A DNA stretch of 64,000 bases, from the NCBI GenBank assembly GCA_963829835.1, contig CAWHKC010000003.1:372001-436000 (forward strand), read 5' to 3'. The position numbers were made by a program, and so were the translations under genes. Under the pieces are notes generated by a model that ran no database searches, was not told the DNA's origin, and saw nothing but the letters and a program-made list of their open reading frames with translations. This document shows positions 17,801 to 25,006 of the stretch, piece after piece. How positions within the stretch are numbered: position 1 is the stretch's first letter; the number at the start of each line of letters is the position of its first letter. This DNA comes from Berkiella sp963829835 (lineage in GTDB: Bacteria > Pseudomonadota > Gammaproteobacteria > Berkiellales > Berkiellaceae).

Positions 17801-17925
17801 TTTTGAGTAAAAGGAAATTGTCTAATAGGTAATAGAGTCATTGCTCGCAGACCCAGAACCAATATCATTAAGCTGACAACGGTTGAGAGCACTGGTCGGC
17901 GAATAAATAAATCCGTAAAATACAT
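14839..17925 (-). CDS. RND multidrug efflux permease (HAE1 type), second system
   Basis: Proton-driven inner-membrane exporter of 1028 residues. The N-terminus MYFTDLFIRRPVLSTVVSLMI is typical of MdtC/MexF-like pumps, and the porter motif RQFPFTQNAVITVSTVYTGA follows. The helix-4 Asp pair is present at 400-401 (AIGLVVDDAIIVVEN). The C-terminal tail is Glu/Pro-rich and cytosolic. It is the last gene of an operon OMF-MFP-RND; the ATG at 17925 lies 17 bp after the adaptor stop, behind AAGGA. The gene order is the reverse of the RND operon at 653-6406, and the two pumps are clearly different subfamilies. Confidence 0.95.
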   Translation of the reverse strand: MYFTDLFIRRPVLSTVVSLMILVLGLRAMTLLPIRQFPFTQNAVITVSTVYTGADPALIAGFITTPLENSVAQVNGIDYLTSTSILGVSTITATLKLNYDPDKAMTEMNTKVNAVLNQLPKEAQVPTLTVSIGQTIDAMYIGFNSDVLEANQITDYLVRVVQPKLQAVDGVQNAEILGQRQFALRAWLDPLKMSSYNVTGADITNALANNDFISAAGRTDGQMVTVNLIADTGLHTVDEFKNLIIKSQNGAIVRLGDVGNVTLGSENYDTAVGFDGQKAVYIGIQVAPAANLLTVIDSVRKVFPEIQEQFPQGLNGQIVYDSTKFVNSSIKEVIRSLLEAIVIVTVVIFLFLGSVRSVIIPVLAIPLSLIGTFFIMLALGYSINLLTLLALVLAIGLVVDDAIIVVENVFRHMEEGVSRYQAALIGARELANPIIAISVVLIAVYAPIGFMGGLTGALFTEFAFTLAGAVGISAIIALTLSPMMCSKFLKMSKSNDGGFIHYLDRKFKSLETKYESVLNSSLNYLPVTAVFAIIILLSNYFLFNASKKELAPQEDQGIIISQLTTAPNASLGQTQLFSRVIYETFAKYSETDHVFQLDGITGLNSGIAGMVLKPWDERKRTADQLQVVVQNELSNIAGARTAVFQPPPLPGSSGLPVQFVIQTTESYDRLNEVSQAMMDKIRASGMFIYVDVDLKIDKAQTSIDLNRDKASELGLTMSDIGNVLSSNLSQNYVNFFSMAGRSYKVIPQVSRIERLNDDQLLNYYITTQNGTSVPLSTVAKIKTSVVPESVNHFQQLNSATISGVPFPGVAMGTVLEYLTNLSHEMLPQGYTMDTAGQSRQYMQESSALIVTFFFALIIIYLTLAALFESFRDPLIVLISVPMSICGAMIFICIGIGGASLNIYTEVGLITLIGLISKHGILIVQFANDLQLEGISKRKAIEQAAAIRLRPIIMTTASMVLGVVPLITASGAGAVSRYSIGLVVSTGISIGTLFTLFVVPAMYLMLADDLAKKKEEEPEPVSPHPIVEL

Positions 17926-17942
17926 AAGGACTATCCTTTAGT

Positions 17943-19103
17943 TTACTCGTCAACTATTTTTGGTGAAGGATTATTACTAGGTACTACTGAGTTGTTGATC
18001 ACAACTGTACTACCATTCTTTAATTTCAACTGACCGCTTGTCACAACAATATCACCGGGTTTAATACCACTTAAAACAGCAATTTGATCGCCGCGGGTTT
18101 CGCCGACTTTTACAAATGTTTGATTTGCAATAAGTACAGGTTTACCATTTTTATCTTTGATTAGATTACCTTTCTTATCTTTTTGTTTATCATTCTCTTT
18201 GACAATATAGGCAATTTCCCCATAAGGATTAAAACTGATAGCTGTTTGCGGTAAAGTTAAATACTGAACAGGCTTGCCTGTTGATACTTCTACCGTTGCA
18301 AACATCCCCGGAAGGAGAATTTGTTTAGGGTTTGAAACCGTTGCTTCAACTTGTACGTTACGCGTTGCTGCATCAACGATAGGGTTAATAGTTGTAATTT
18401 TTCCTTTGAAAGTTATACCTGGATAGGTATCAGAAGTAATCGTGACAGGCTGTCCTTTAGCAATTTGTTTCAACGCTTGTTGGGGTAAATAAAAATCGAC
18501 ATAGATAGGATCAAGCGTTTGCAAAGTAACTATAGGGTCACCCGGATTTAAGTATTGCCCAGGATTCACACTAGATATCCCAAGGCGACCGCTAAAGGGA
18601 GCTAAAATAATCTTTTTAGCAACAACTGCCTTTTGTTGCTCCACTTGAGCCAAAGCCCCTTTTAAGGTAGCAGCATCATTATCAAGGGTTTGCTTACTCA
18701 CGGCGTGTACTTCAAATTGGGCTTTATCACGTTGATAGGTAATGTTGGCAATATCTGCCGATGCCTTCAGTGCATTTAACTGAGCTACTTCAGCATCGTC
18801 GTTAAGCTTTACAAGCAGATCGTCTTTTTTAACATTTGCACCAGGTGAAAATTGTATTGTCCGAACAAGACCAGCAATTTCAGTGGTTACATTGACACCT
18901 TTAATCGCGCGAAGACTGCCCGAAGCTTTCATTTTGGGATCCCAAGTATCATTCTTAGCTTCAATAGTGGAAACCGTTACCGCTGGTGCAGTATTTCCAC
19001 TCATATATTTTTTCATCATAATGGATTTAAACATTTGGAAGGCGAATATACAGCCAAATAATATACCTAGTCCAATCAGCATGATAATCATTCGCTTAGC
19101 CAT
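17943..19103 (-). CDS. RND efflux periplasmic adaptor, second system
   Basis: HlyD/AcrA-type adaptor of 386 residues. It has one N-terminal membrane helix (MIIMLIGLGILFGCIFAFQMF), lipoyl halves (IQFSPGANVKKDDLLVKL and ILAPFSGRLGIS), a short helical hairpin, and beta-barrel and membrane-proximal domains (QILLPGMFATVEV). The long insert rich in Lys and Asp (NDKQKDKKGNLIKDKNGK) near residues 305-325 is unusual for the family. Its start overlaps the outer-membrane gene by 8 bp; GGAGAGA inside that gene serves as ribosome site. Confidence 0.93.
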   Translation of the reverse strand: MAKRMIIMLIGLGILFGCIFAFQMFKSIMMKKYMSGNTAPAVTVSTIEAKNDTWDPKMKASGSLRAIKGVNVTTEIAGLVRTIQFSPGANVKKDDLLVKLNDDAEVAQLNALKASADIANITYQRDKAQFEVHAVSKQTLDNDAATLKGALAQVEQQKAVVAKKIILAPFSGRLGISSVNPGQYLNPGDPIVTLQTLDPIYVDFYLPQQALKQIAKGQPVTITSDTYPGITFKGKITTINPIVDAATRNVQVEATVSNPKQILLPGMFATVEVSTGKPVQYLTLPQTAISFNPYGEIAYIVKENDKQKDKKGNLIKDKNGKPVLIANQTFVKVGETRGDQIAVLSGIKPGDIVVTSGQLKLKNGSTVVINNSVVPSNNPSPKIVDE

Positions 19104-20589
19104 TTGGGATCTCTCCGATTAAAGCGCTTTGCCACCATGAACCGCCCAACGCTTGAAATAATGCTGCTGTATCCGTGTATCGCTGTGCTTGAGCTTGAAT
19201 ACGGCCGATTAATGCTTGATTATACTGACGTTGTGCAGTCAGTAACACAAGATAGGTAACAGAACCGAGTCGATATTGATCTTCAGTCAGTTTCAATAAC
19301 TTCGTTGCAGCATCAAGTGATTCAGTTTGAGCAGCAAGTTCCTTAGCATCCGATTCAATAGCACGCAGTGCATCCGCTACGTTTTGAAAGGCTACAAGTA
19401 CCGTTTGACGATATTGCGCATGTGCTTGTTGATAGGCAGCAATCGCAGCTCGTCGTTGTGCTAATAGCGCACCCCCATGAAAAATGGGCTGAATCAAGTT
19501 TGCGGTCATACTCCAAATATTGGATTTTGGGCTGAATAAGAGATCAATAAAATTTGCTTCCCAGCCATAGTAACCATTCAGTGTCACTTGTGGTAACAAA
19601 TTGGCAGTAGCAACCCCAACTTGAGCATTAGCTTGCTTCAAAAGCGCTTCTGAGGCACGTATATCTGGACGTTGCTGGACAAGCGTTGAGGGTAAACTTA
19701 AAGGTAGTTCACCGGGTAGTTGTAATTCATCTAATGAAAATGTTGGAATGTTGGCAACACTTGGTATTTCTCCAATCAAAACCGCCAAGTTATTTCTCGT
19801 CTGGCTTAAGCTTTTTTCAAGAGGTGGCAATGCTGTTTTTGATTGTGCTACTTGGGACGCCTGAGTGAGCACATCTGTTTGGGCAATTGCGCCTAGATTA
19901 TATTGTTTTGTTGAAATCGAAAGTAAATCTTCTTCAAGTTTGATAATACTGTTTGTTGCTGCAATTTGAGCGCGTAATGAAGCTTCTGTAATAGCAGCCG
20001 TGATAATGTTGGCGGTTAAAGACAAATAGGCTGCTTCTAATTCATAACGTTGATAATCAACCTGAGCGCACAATGCTTCAAGTTCACGGCGATTGGCACC
20101 AAAGATATCTAAAGTATATGAAACATTCACTTGCGTATTAAATAAATTGAAGATTGTCGATCCTTCGTTGGGTGCACCAAAACTTGAGGCAGAAAATTTT
20201 TGCCTTTGCGCACTGCCTTGGGCATTGACGGCAGGGTACAGATAATTGCCAGCAGAGACGGCATAGTTTTCTTGCGCTTGTCTAAGAGCAGCTTTGGCTG
20301 CATCTATGTTGGGACTGTTGGTGATCCCTTTGACGATTAATTGATTGAGTGGATTTGAATGAAACAGGCCCCACCATTGTTCAGGGATTCTTTGCTCTAT
20401 ATTGATGTATTGGGTATTGCCACCTTTGCCTTTAGTACTGACTGTTTGTTCAGGTTGAGGTGCTTCGGTATAGGTATCAGTTGGTGGTGGTGGAGGACTT
20501 TCAAAATCGGGACCAACCATCATGCATCCACTAATAATAGTGGATATCGCTAGCAAGCTAGTGATTTTGGTATTGGCCTTCCGTGGCAT
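19096..20589 (-). CDS. RND efflux outer-membrane lipoprotein, second system
   Basis: NodT-family outer channel of 497 residues. The signal peptide ends with lipobox ISGC (Cys22), followed by MMVGPDFESPP, the usual xVGPDYxxP start of mature NodT lipoproteins. The OEP repeats contain STLVQQRPDIRASEALL (about 284-300) and the C-terminal LVLLTAQRQYNQALIGRI motif. First gene of the OMF-MFP-RND operon; the 425 bp upstream carry inverted repeats and no regulator. Confidence 0.94.
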   Translation of the reverse strand: MPRKANTKITSLLAISTIISGCMMVGPDFESPPPPPTDTYTEAPQPEQTVSTKGKGGNTQYINIEQRIPEQWWGLFHSNPLNQLIVKGITNSPNIDAAKAALRQAQENYAVSAGNYLYPAVNAQGSAQRQKFSASSFGAPNEGSTIFNLFNTQVNVSYTLDIFGANRRELEALCAQVDYQRYELEAAYLSLTANIITAAITEASLRAQIAATNSIIKLEEDLLSISTKQYNLGAIAQTDVLTQASQVAQSKTALPPLEKSLSQTRNNLAVLIGEIPSVANIPTFSLDELQLPGELPLSLPSTLVQQRPDIRASEALLKQANAQVGVATANLLPQVTLNGYYGWEANFIDLLFSPKSNIWSMTANLIQPIFHGGALLAQRRAAIAAYQQAHAQYRQTVLVAFQNVADALRAIESDAKELAAQTESLDAATKLLKLTEDQYRLGSVTYLVLLTAQRQYNQALIGRIQAQAQRYTDTAALFQALGGSWWQSALIGEIPNG

Positions 20590-20691
20590 TTCTTATCCCG
20601 TCTTGGACACATATATATAGTCTAGGTACTGTTTAAGTATAGGATTGTTTACGTTTTGTACTAGTTTCTACGTACCGCGAACTTTCTCCGC

Positions 20692-20759
20692 CTACTTACC
20701 GCGACTTGTTCGCGGTATCCAGAAAATAGTGGATGCGGCGAACAAGTCGCGGCACGTAG
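20692..20759. repeat. large imperfect inverted repeat, CGCGGTACG family
   Basis: Two arms (20692-20720 and about 20731-20759) containing TACCGCGACTTGTTCGC and its near complement GGCGAACAAGTCGCGG flank a ten-base spacer. An extra CTACGTACCGCGAAC copy starts at 20669. The words match the palindrome at 11878-11904. The rest of the 20590-21014 interval shows no gene. Confidence 0.75.
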
Positions 20760-21014
20760 AGGAGGGTGGGGACCCAAATATCAAATAAATTCAACCGTTT
20801 ATCGATATTGAGCTCAAAACTATTTACATAACTTACTATTTATTTTAGGCTTGAGTTTATCAAATAAACTTGGTATGTTGAAAATCATGAACAAAATGAA
20901 ACACTTTTTCCACATCCACTCTTTCCTGCTGCGCAGCAGCGCATAGCCCAATACCATTCAAATTATCGCACTTTTCACTTATCATCGTCTTAATGGGTTT
21001 ATTGAGGATTTGTC

Positions 21015-22271
21015 ATGCAGCAGCAACATAAAAATGTCATTTCAGTATGGTTGATGTGGTCTTTAGCTTCCTTTTTTTATGCTTACCAATACATCCTTAG
21101 GGTTCTACCCAATATCATGATGGCGGATATTTTAGAAAGATTTCAAATTGATGCCTCTCTTTTTGGTCAATACTCCGGTCTTTATTATATTGGTTATGCA
21201 GGAATGCATATTCCGGTTGGTATTTTATTAGATAGATATGGTCCAAAATGGATCCTCCCTTTATGCATGTTACTCACCGTTATTGGCATTATGCCTTTGT
21301 TATATGCAGAGCATTGGATTTATCCTGGCATAGGTCGTTTACTTATCGGAATGGGATCATCTGCAGCAATATTGGGTGTTTTTAAAATTATCAGAATGTC
21401 TTTCCCTGAAGATAAATTCACCTTTATTCTTGGTTGTTCAGTTACCATCGGTTTAGTCGGAGCTATTTATGGTGGCCAACCAGTCAATTATTTAATGCAC
21501 ACTTTTGGTTCGGACATTGTTCTTCAATTTATTATCTTACTTGGCCTTGTTCTTGCGGTTGCGACCTACTTTGCTATTCCCGCTCAAGCCACTCAAAAAG
21601 CGCATCAAGGCTGGGTAGCTAGCGTCAAAGAAGTGTTAACCAATCCCCAAATCCTCTTGATCTGTTTTTTTGCAGGATTAATGGTTGGCCCGTTAGAAGG
21701 TTTTGCGGATGTTTGGGGCAAGGAATATCTTAAGTCCGTTTATAAGTTAAATGAAAATGTGGCGGCGTCATTACCCTCTCTTATTTTCTTAGGGATGTGT
21801 TTTGGCTGTCCAGTCTTGAGCTGGATCACAGAGAAGACCAAAGCCTATTATGGTTTTATCATCTTAAGCGGCGTAGTCATGAGTGCTTCCTTCTTATTGA
21901 TGTTCACAGGTCAGCTCTCTGTTTCCATCTTAACGGTGATGTTTGTTGTGATTGGGGTATTTTGTGCTTACCAAATTTTGGCCATTTACAAAGCCAGCAC
22001 CTATGGTGGTGAACAATTGGTAGGATTAACAACCGCTTGCGCCAATATGATCATCATGACTTTTGGTTACATATTCCATAGTTTAATCGGTCAGATCATG
22101 TCACATCTCTGGGATGGCACGATGAATGCTGATGTGCCTGTTTATGATGCGCATGCTTATACCATCGCATTAATGGTTATTCCAGTTGGCTTATCATTGG
22201 GAGCTTTAGGCTTCATTTGGTTGGCCAGCGCAAAAAAGCGATCAGTTTTCGTTGAAAGCAGGATAAGTTAA
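21015..22271 (+). CDS. MFS transporter
   Basis: A 418-residue, 12-helix major facilitator permease of the inner membrane. The loop 2-3 motif reads GILLDRYGPKWIL, a clear form of the MFS G-x-x-x-D-R-x-G-x-K/R signature, and helix 4 has GRLLIGMGSSAAILG. The N-terminus (YAYQYILRVLPNIMMADIL) resembles a group common in Legionella and Coxiella that includes the Pht nutrient carriers; substrate is not predictable. GAGG lies nine bases before the ATG. It is a single gene, without co-directional close neighbours. Confidence 0.9.
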   Translation: MQQQHKNVISVWLMWSLASFFYAYQYILRVLPNIMMADILERFQIDASLFGQYSGLYYIGYAGMHIPVGILLDRYGPKWILPLCMLLTVIGIMPLLYAEHWIYPGIGRLLIGMGSSAAILGVFKIIRMSFPEDKFTFILGCSVTIGLVGAIYGGQPVNYLMHTFGSDIVLQFIILLGLVLAVATYFAIPAQATQKAHQGWVASVKEVLTNPQILLICFFAGLMVGPLEGFADVWGKEYLKSVYKLNENVAASLPSLIFLGMCFGCPVLSWITEKTKAYYGFIILSGVVMSASFLLMFTGQLSVSILTVMFVVIGVFCAYQILAIYKASTYGGEQLVGLTTACANMIIMTFGYIFHSLIGQIMSHLWDGTMNADVPVYDAHAYTIALMVIPVGLSLGALGFIWLASAKKRSVFVESRIS

Positions 22272-22400
22272 AGCAATTTATAAACAGTATTTCTTATTTA
22301 TTCTTTTAGTTGTAAATTGAAATCATGTATGCAGAAATAAATGGATTTGTTCTGTATATATGATTAGTAAATGACAATAGGCTAAAGGAGTAACCTAATC

Positions 22401-23327
22401 ATGATGGGACCAAGCACCTCCAGCGCTCCAATTCCTATTTCAGCTATGCGTCCACGCGCCCCTTCCCTTGTTGATAGTTTAAGCCCCGAAGATAAAGTTT
22501 ATCTGCCACTGTTTAACCAAAAAAGAAAAAACATTTCTCTCAAAGAAGCCTTTTATGGTGAATTTGAAGAAGAGAGTATTGCACCTCAAAAATATATGAG
22601 TAGTGAACAACGAGAACTGTATAGGGTGAAGATAGTTGATGGTTTTTTTTATGATGCTAACAACCAGTTATTAACTGGCCCTTGTTTATATACACTTTTT
22701 CCAGACGGTCGTCTTTATTGTGCACATATGAGTTTGAATATTAATCATTCTCACTTGAGTTCTGGCTGCGATTTAAAAGGAGCAGGGATCCTTTATATTG
22801 AGCATGGTCGTTTGGTAACGATGAGCAATGATTCTGGCCATTATAAGCCGACCTTTAATGAGATGAGAGAAGCCATCGATTGGTTTGAAATGCAAGTAAA
22901 CGGTGAAGAGTATCTGTTTGAAGATCATTCTGCTCAAGTGAAGGGGGCAGAAATTAATGGCATTCGCTATTTTAGAATCAGTCCTGAGAAAGAACACGAA
23001 GCCAAAATTACCCCTATTGTAAATAATCAATTAGTGCGCGTTTTGAATAACATAAGAGATAAAGCATTAGCATTGGCAAGGATCTTATATGATAAACTGT
23101 ATCCCCCCAAGCCAGTAGAACCAAAGCCTGTAAGCTTCATCGATCCAGGCTATATGGGTGCGTATTATACATCCGATGATGCTCATATTGAACCAGTAGA
23201 GATCCCAGATGATATTAATGCACTCATGGGCATGCCTTATCTTTTGAATCTAACCTGCTTACAGCATTTGCAATACAACAGTAAGCTTGTAAGTCGCTTT
23301 AATTGTGTATTAAAGAGTTCGAAGTAA
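22401..23327 (+). CDS. hypothetical protein with GAGxL...NDSGHYKP motif
   Basis: A 308-residue soluble protein of unknown function. Residues about 70-160 read as a compact beta-rich module: YRVKIVDGFFYDANNQLL, then a His/Ser element (NINHSHLSSGCDLKGAG), then IEHGRLVTMSNDSGHYKPT. To my recollection this HxSxxxG...GAGxxxxxxGxxxxxxNxSGHY pattern is shared by many uncharacterised proteins in intracellular bacteria and polymorphic-toxin-like contexts. The C-terminal third is helical and then Pro-rich (YPPKPVEPKPV). AGGAG is 11 bases before the ATG. It is convergent with the UPF0178 gene, with no gap. Confidence 0.65.
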   Translation: MMGPSTSSAPIPISAMRPRAPSLVDSLSPEDKVYLPLFNQKRKNISLKEAFYGEFEEESIAPQKYMSSEQRELYRVKIVDGFFYDANNQLLTGPCLYTLFPDGRLYCAHMSLNINHSHLSSGCDLKGAGILYIEHGRLVTMSNDSGHYKPTFNEMREAIDWFEMQVNGEEYLFEDHSAQVKGAEINGIRYFRISPEKEHEAKITPIVNNQLVRVLNNIRDKALALARILYDKLYPPKPVEPKPVSFIDPGYMGAYYTSDDAHIEPVEIPDDINALMGMPYLLNLTCLQHLQYNSKLVSRFNCVLKSSK

Positions 23328-23783
23328 CTATTTCTTTATTGAATGTTTAGCTAAAAAGCTATCAAGGGCATTGGCAAAGGCCTGTTGATCCCGTTGATTC
23401 AAAGGGGGAGGGCCTCCTGTGACATGCCCCGTACTTCTTAACTCATCCATATGATTTCTCAAAGTCAGTCTTTGCTGAATATTTTCTTTGGTATAAAGCT
23501 CCCCACGGGGATTAAGGGCATGGGCGTGTTTCTCTACCACGCCAGAGGCTAAAGGAATGTCCGCCGTGATAACCAGATCGCCCGGTTTTACCAATTCAAC
23601 AATTTTATGATCAACAACATCAAAACCCCCAGGTACTTGCACAAACTTAATAAAAGGGGATTTGGGGATCGTGAGGGTGTGGTTGGCATATAATGTCGTC
23701 ATCATATTCAGCCTAATGGCTGCCCGAAAGAGGATCTGCTTGATGACATTCGGGCAGGCATCAGCGTCTACTAAAATTTCCAA
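23328..23783 (-). CDS. UPF0178 / YaiI-YqxD family protein
   Basis: A 151-residue member of a widely conserved family of unknown function with a NYN/PIN-like fold. Diagnostic parts are ILVDADACPNVIKQI at the start, GGFDVVDHKIVELVKPGDLVIT in the middle and GHVTGGPPPLNQRDQQAFANALD near the end. The acidic residues D6 and D8 and the later DLVITADIPLA fit a PIN-like active-site arrangement. The family N-terminus begins at a TTG start codon (23783), seven bases after the stop of the upstream zinc-ribbon gene. Confidence 0.93.
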   Translation of the reverse strand: MEILVDADACPNVIKQILFRAAIRLNMMTTLYANHTLTIPKSPFIKFVQVPGGFDVVDHKIVELVKPGDLVITADIPLASGVVEKHAHALNPRGELYTKENIQQRLTLRNHMDELRSTGHVTGGPPPLNQRDQQAFANALDSFLAKHSIKK

Positions 23784-23790
23784 TCTACGG

Positions 23791-23970
23791 TCACTTCTTC
23801 TGACATTTTTGACAATAACGGGTCAAGTTAAGCTCGATGTACCAATCTAAATCAGTATCCCAGTATTTTGCAACAAAAGTTTGCTGGCAACTGACACATT
23901 CCTTAAGGACATAATCTCGAGAAGGCTTATTAAAGATTGAGGACTTAGGTTCATTTAGTGTAACGGTCAT
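23791..23970 (-). CDS. small zinc-ribbon-like protein
   Basis: A 59-residue protein with two Cys pairs, CVSC near residue 24 and CQKC near the C-terminus, spaced as in a zinc ribbon. The ATG at 23970 is chosen because GAGGGAG lies just upstream; a longer reading to 24027 has no start signal. No catalytic residues are evident. It is probably co-transcribed with the UPF0178 gene. Function unknown; a nucleic-acid or protein-binding role is only inference. Confidence 0.65.
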   Translation of the reverse strand: MTVTLNEPKSSIFNKPSRDYVLKECVSCQQTFVAKYWDTDLDWYIELNLTRYCQKCQKK

Positions 23971-24187
23971 TGGCTCCCTCCATGGATCAATGCAGTTCTT
24001 CGCATTTATATCAGAGCCGGATGCCAAGCAATAGAGAGAATGACCTTTTTTTTCCTAATCTTTCCTCTCTAATAAGTTTTTTTTTAAAAAAACTTGGATT
24101 ATTTTCAAAAATTCTCTTGTAAAATTTTATCTTTTTTATTTTATGTGCTAAGTTTGAGGTAGTTACCCTAGTATGAGGAGAGGCAGC

Positions 24188-24481
24188 ATGGTTGTTCGTA
24201 AGAAGAAAGCAGCATCAAAACGTAAGAAGGCTACTACCGCTAAACCAGCAGCAAAGAAACGGACCGTTAAAAGACGGAAAGTTGCTAAAAAAGCTGCGGC
24301 ACCTAAAAAGGCACGCAAGTCAGTCGCTAAAAAACGCAAGACAGTTGCTAAAAAGCGTAAGACTGTAAAATCTGCTAAGCCCAAAAAACGCGCAGTAAAA
24401 AGAAAAGCGGCTAAGGCTTCAACAGCTGCTAAGCCTAAAGCTCGTCGTAAGAGAAGAGTTAAGAAAGCTAAAGCTGCTTAA
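24188..24481 (+). CDS. histone H1-like nucleoid protein
   Basis: A 97-residue protein that is almost wholly Lys, Arg and Ala, with AKKRK, KRKTVAKK and KPKARRKRR units. It resembles the C-terminal tail of eukaryotic histone H1 and the Hc2-type proteins of Chlamydia and Coxiella. Such proteins bind DNA non-specifically and compact the nucleoid. The ATG at 24188 follows GAGGAG; an upstream ATG at 24173 would add five residues. Internal repeats (KSVAKKRKTVAKKRKTVK) suggest copy-number evolution. A strong terminator follows ten bases after the stop. Confidence 0.88.
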   Translation: MVVRKKKAASKRKKATTAKPAAKKRTVKRRKVAKKAAAPKKARKSVAKKRKTVAKKRKTVKSAKPKKRAVKRKAAKASTAAKPKARRKRRVKKAKAA

Positions 24482-24490
24482 TTGTTCTTG

Positions 24491-24527
24491 AAATGCCGCG
24501 TTGTGTCTATGATGCAACGCGGCATTT
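24491..24527 (+). terminator. terminator of histone-like gene
   Basis: Thirteen-base arms AAATGCCGCGTTG/CAACGCGGCATTT around an 11-nt loop, ending in TTTTCATTT, ten bases after the stop codon. It may also serve the convergent gene at 24550. Confidence 0.85.
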
Positions 24528-24549
24528 TCATTTGCAGGACTACAAAATT

Positions 24550-24987
24550 TTAGGCAGTGAACAGACGTTTTTGTACCACTTTTTCTTTTACTTCTTCTTT
24601 ATACCTTTGTACCGCATCAACCATGCGATTCAGCCTTCTGGGGGTGTAGCACAGAGGAGTTCGCCAGTTTTCAGGTAGTATAACGCCAACCGTTTCTGCT
24701 TTTTTTCTTACCTTTGTGTAAGGAGAATCGACCAACGGAGAGTCAATATCGTCAAATTTTTCATCCGCATATAAAGAACTACGAGTAATTGCAGGCTTTT
24801 CCGGCATAGCACTAACAGGAGTGGCGACTGGGGCAGCAGGAATAACTTCTGCAACGGGTTGCTCGGCTATTTGTGGAACTAAATTTTCTAAATGTTCCAA
24901 CAAATCAGGATTGTACTGGAGGTAGTGTTTCGCTACCGCCAGTGTTTCTTTATCCGCTTTAGATATTTTTTTTGGAAGATTTTTCAT
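24550..24987 (-). CDS. hypothetical protein downstream of DEAD-box helicase
   Basis: A 145-residue soluble protein. The Lys-rich N-terminus (MKNLPKKISKADKETLAVAK) is followed by a Pro/Ala/Val linker (about 45-65) and a more ordered C-terminal half with RTPLCYTPRRLNRMVDAVQRYKEE. AGGGA precedes the ATG. It lies 19 bp after the helicase stop on the same strand, so it is likely in the same transcript and might be related to RNA metabolism. No family recognised. Confidence 0.65.
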   Translation of the reverse strand: MKNLPKKISKADKETLAVAKHYLQYNPDLLEHLENLVPQIAEQPVAEVIPAAPVATPVSAMPEKPAITRSSLYADEKFDDIDSPLVDSPYTKVRKKAETVGVILPENWRTPLCYTPRRLNRMVDAVQRYKEEVKEKVVQKRLFTA

Positions 24988-25006
24988 TAGTTTTCCCTAA
25001 TAACTT

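Noticed and set aside
20880..20946. Short ORF before the MFS gene (MNKMKHFFHIHSFLLRSSA)
   Set aside because: Nineteen residues, no ribosome site, ends before the MFS gene leader; no support for translation.
24074..24095. Palindrome AAGTTTTTTTTTAAAAAAACTT as a terminator
   Set aside because: It is upstream of genes on both strands and the pairing is only A/T; probably chance in an AT-rich promoter region.
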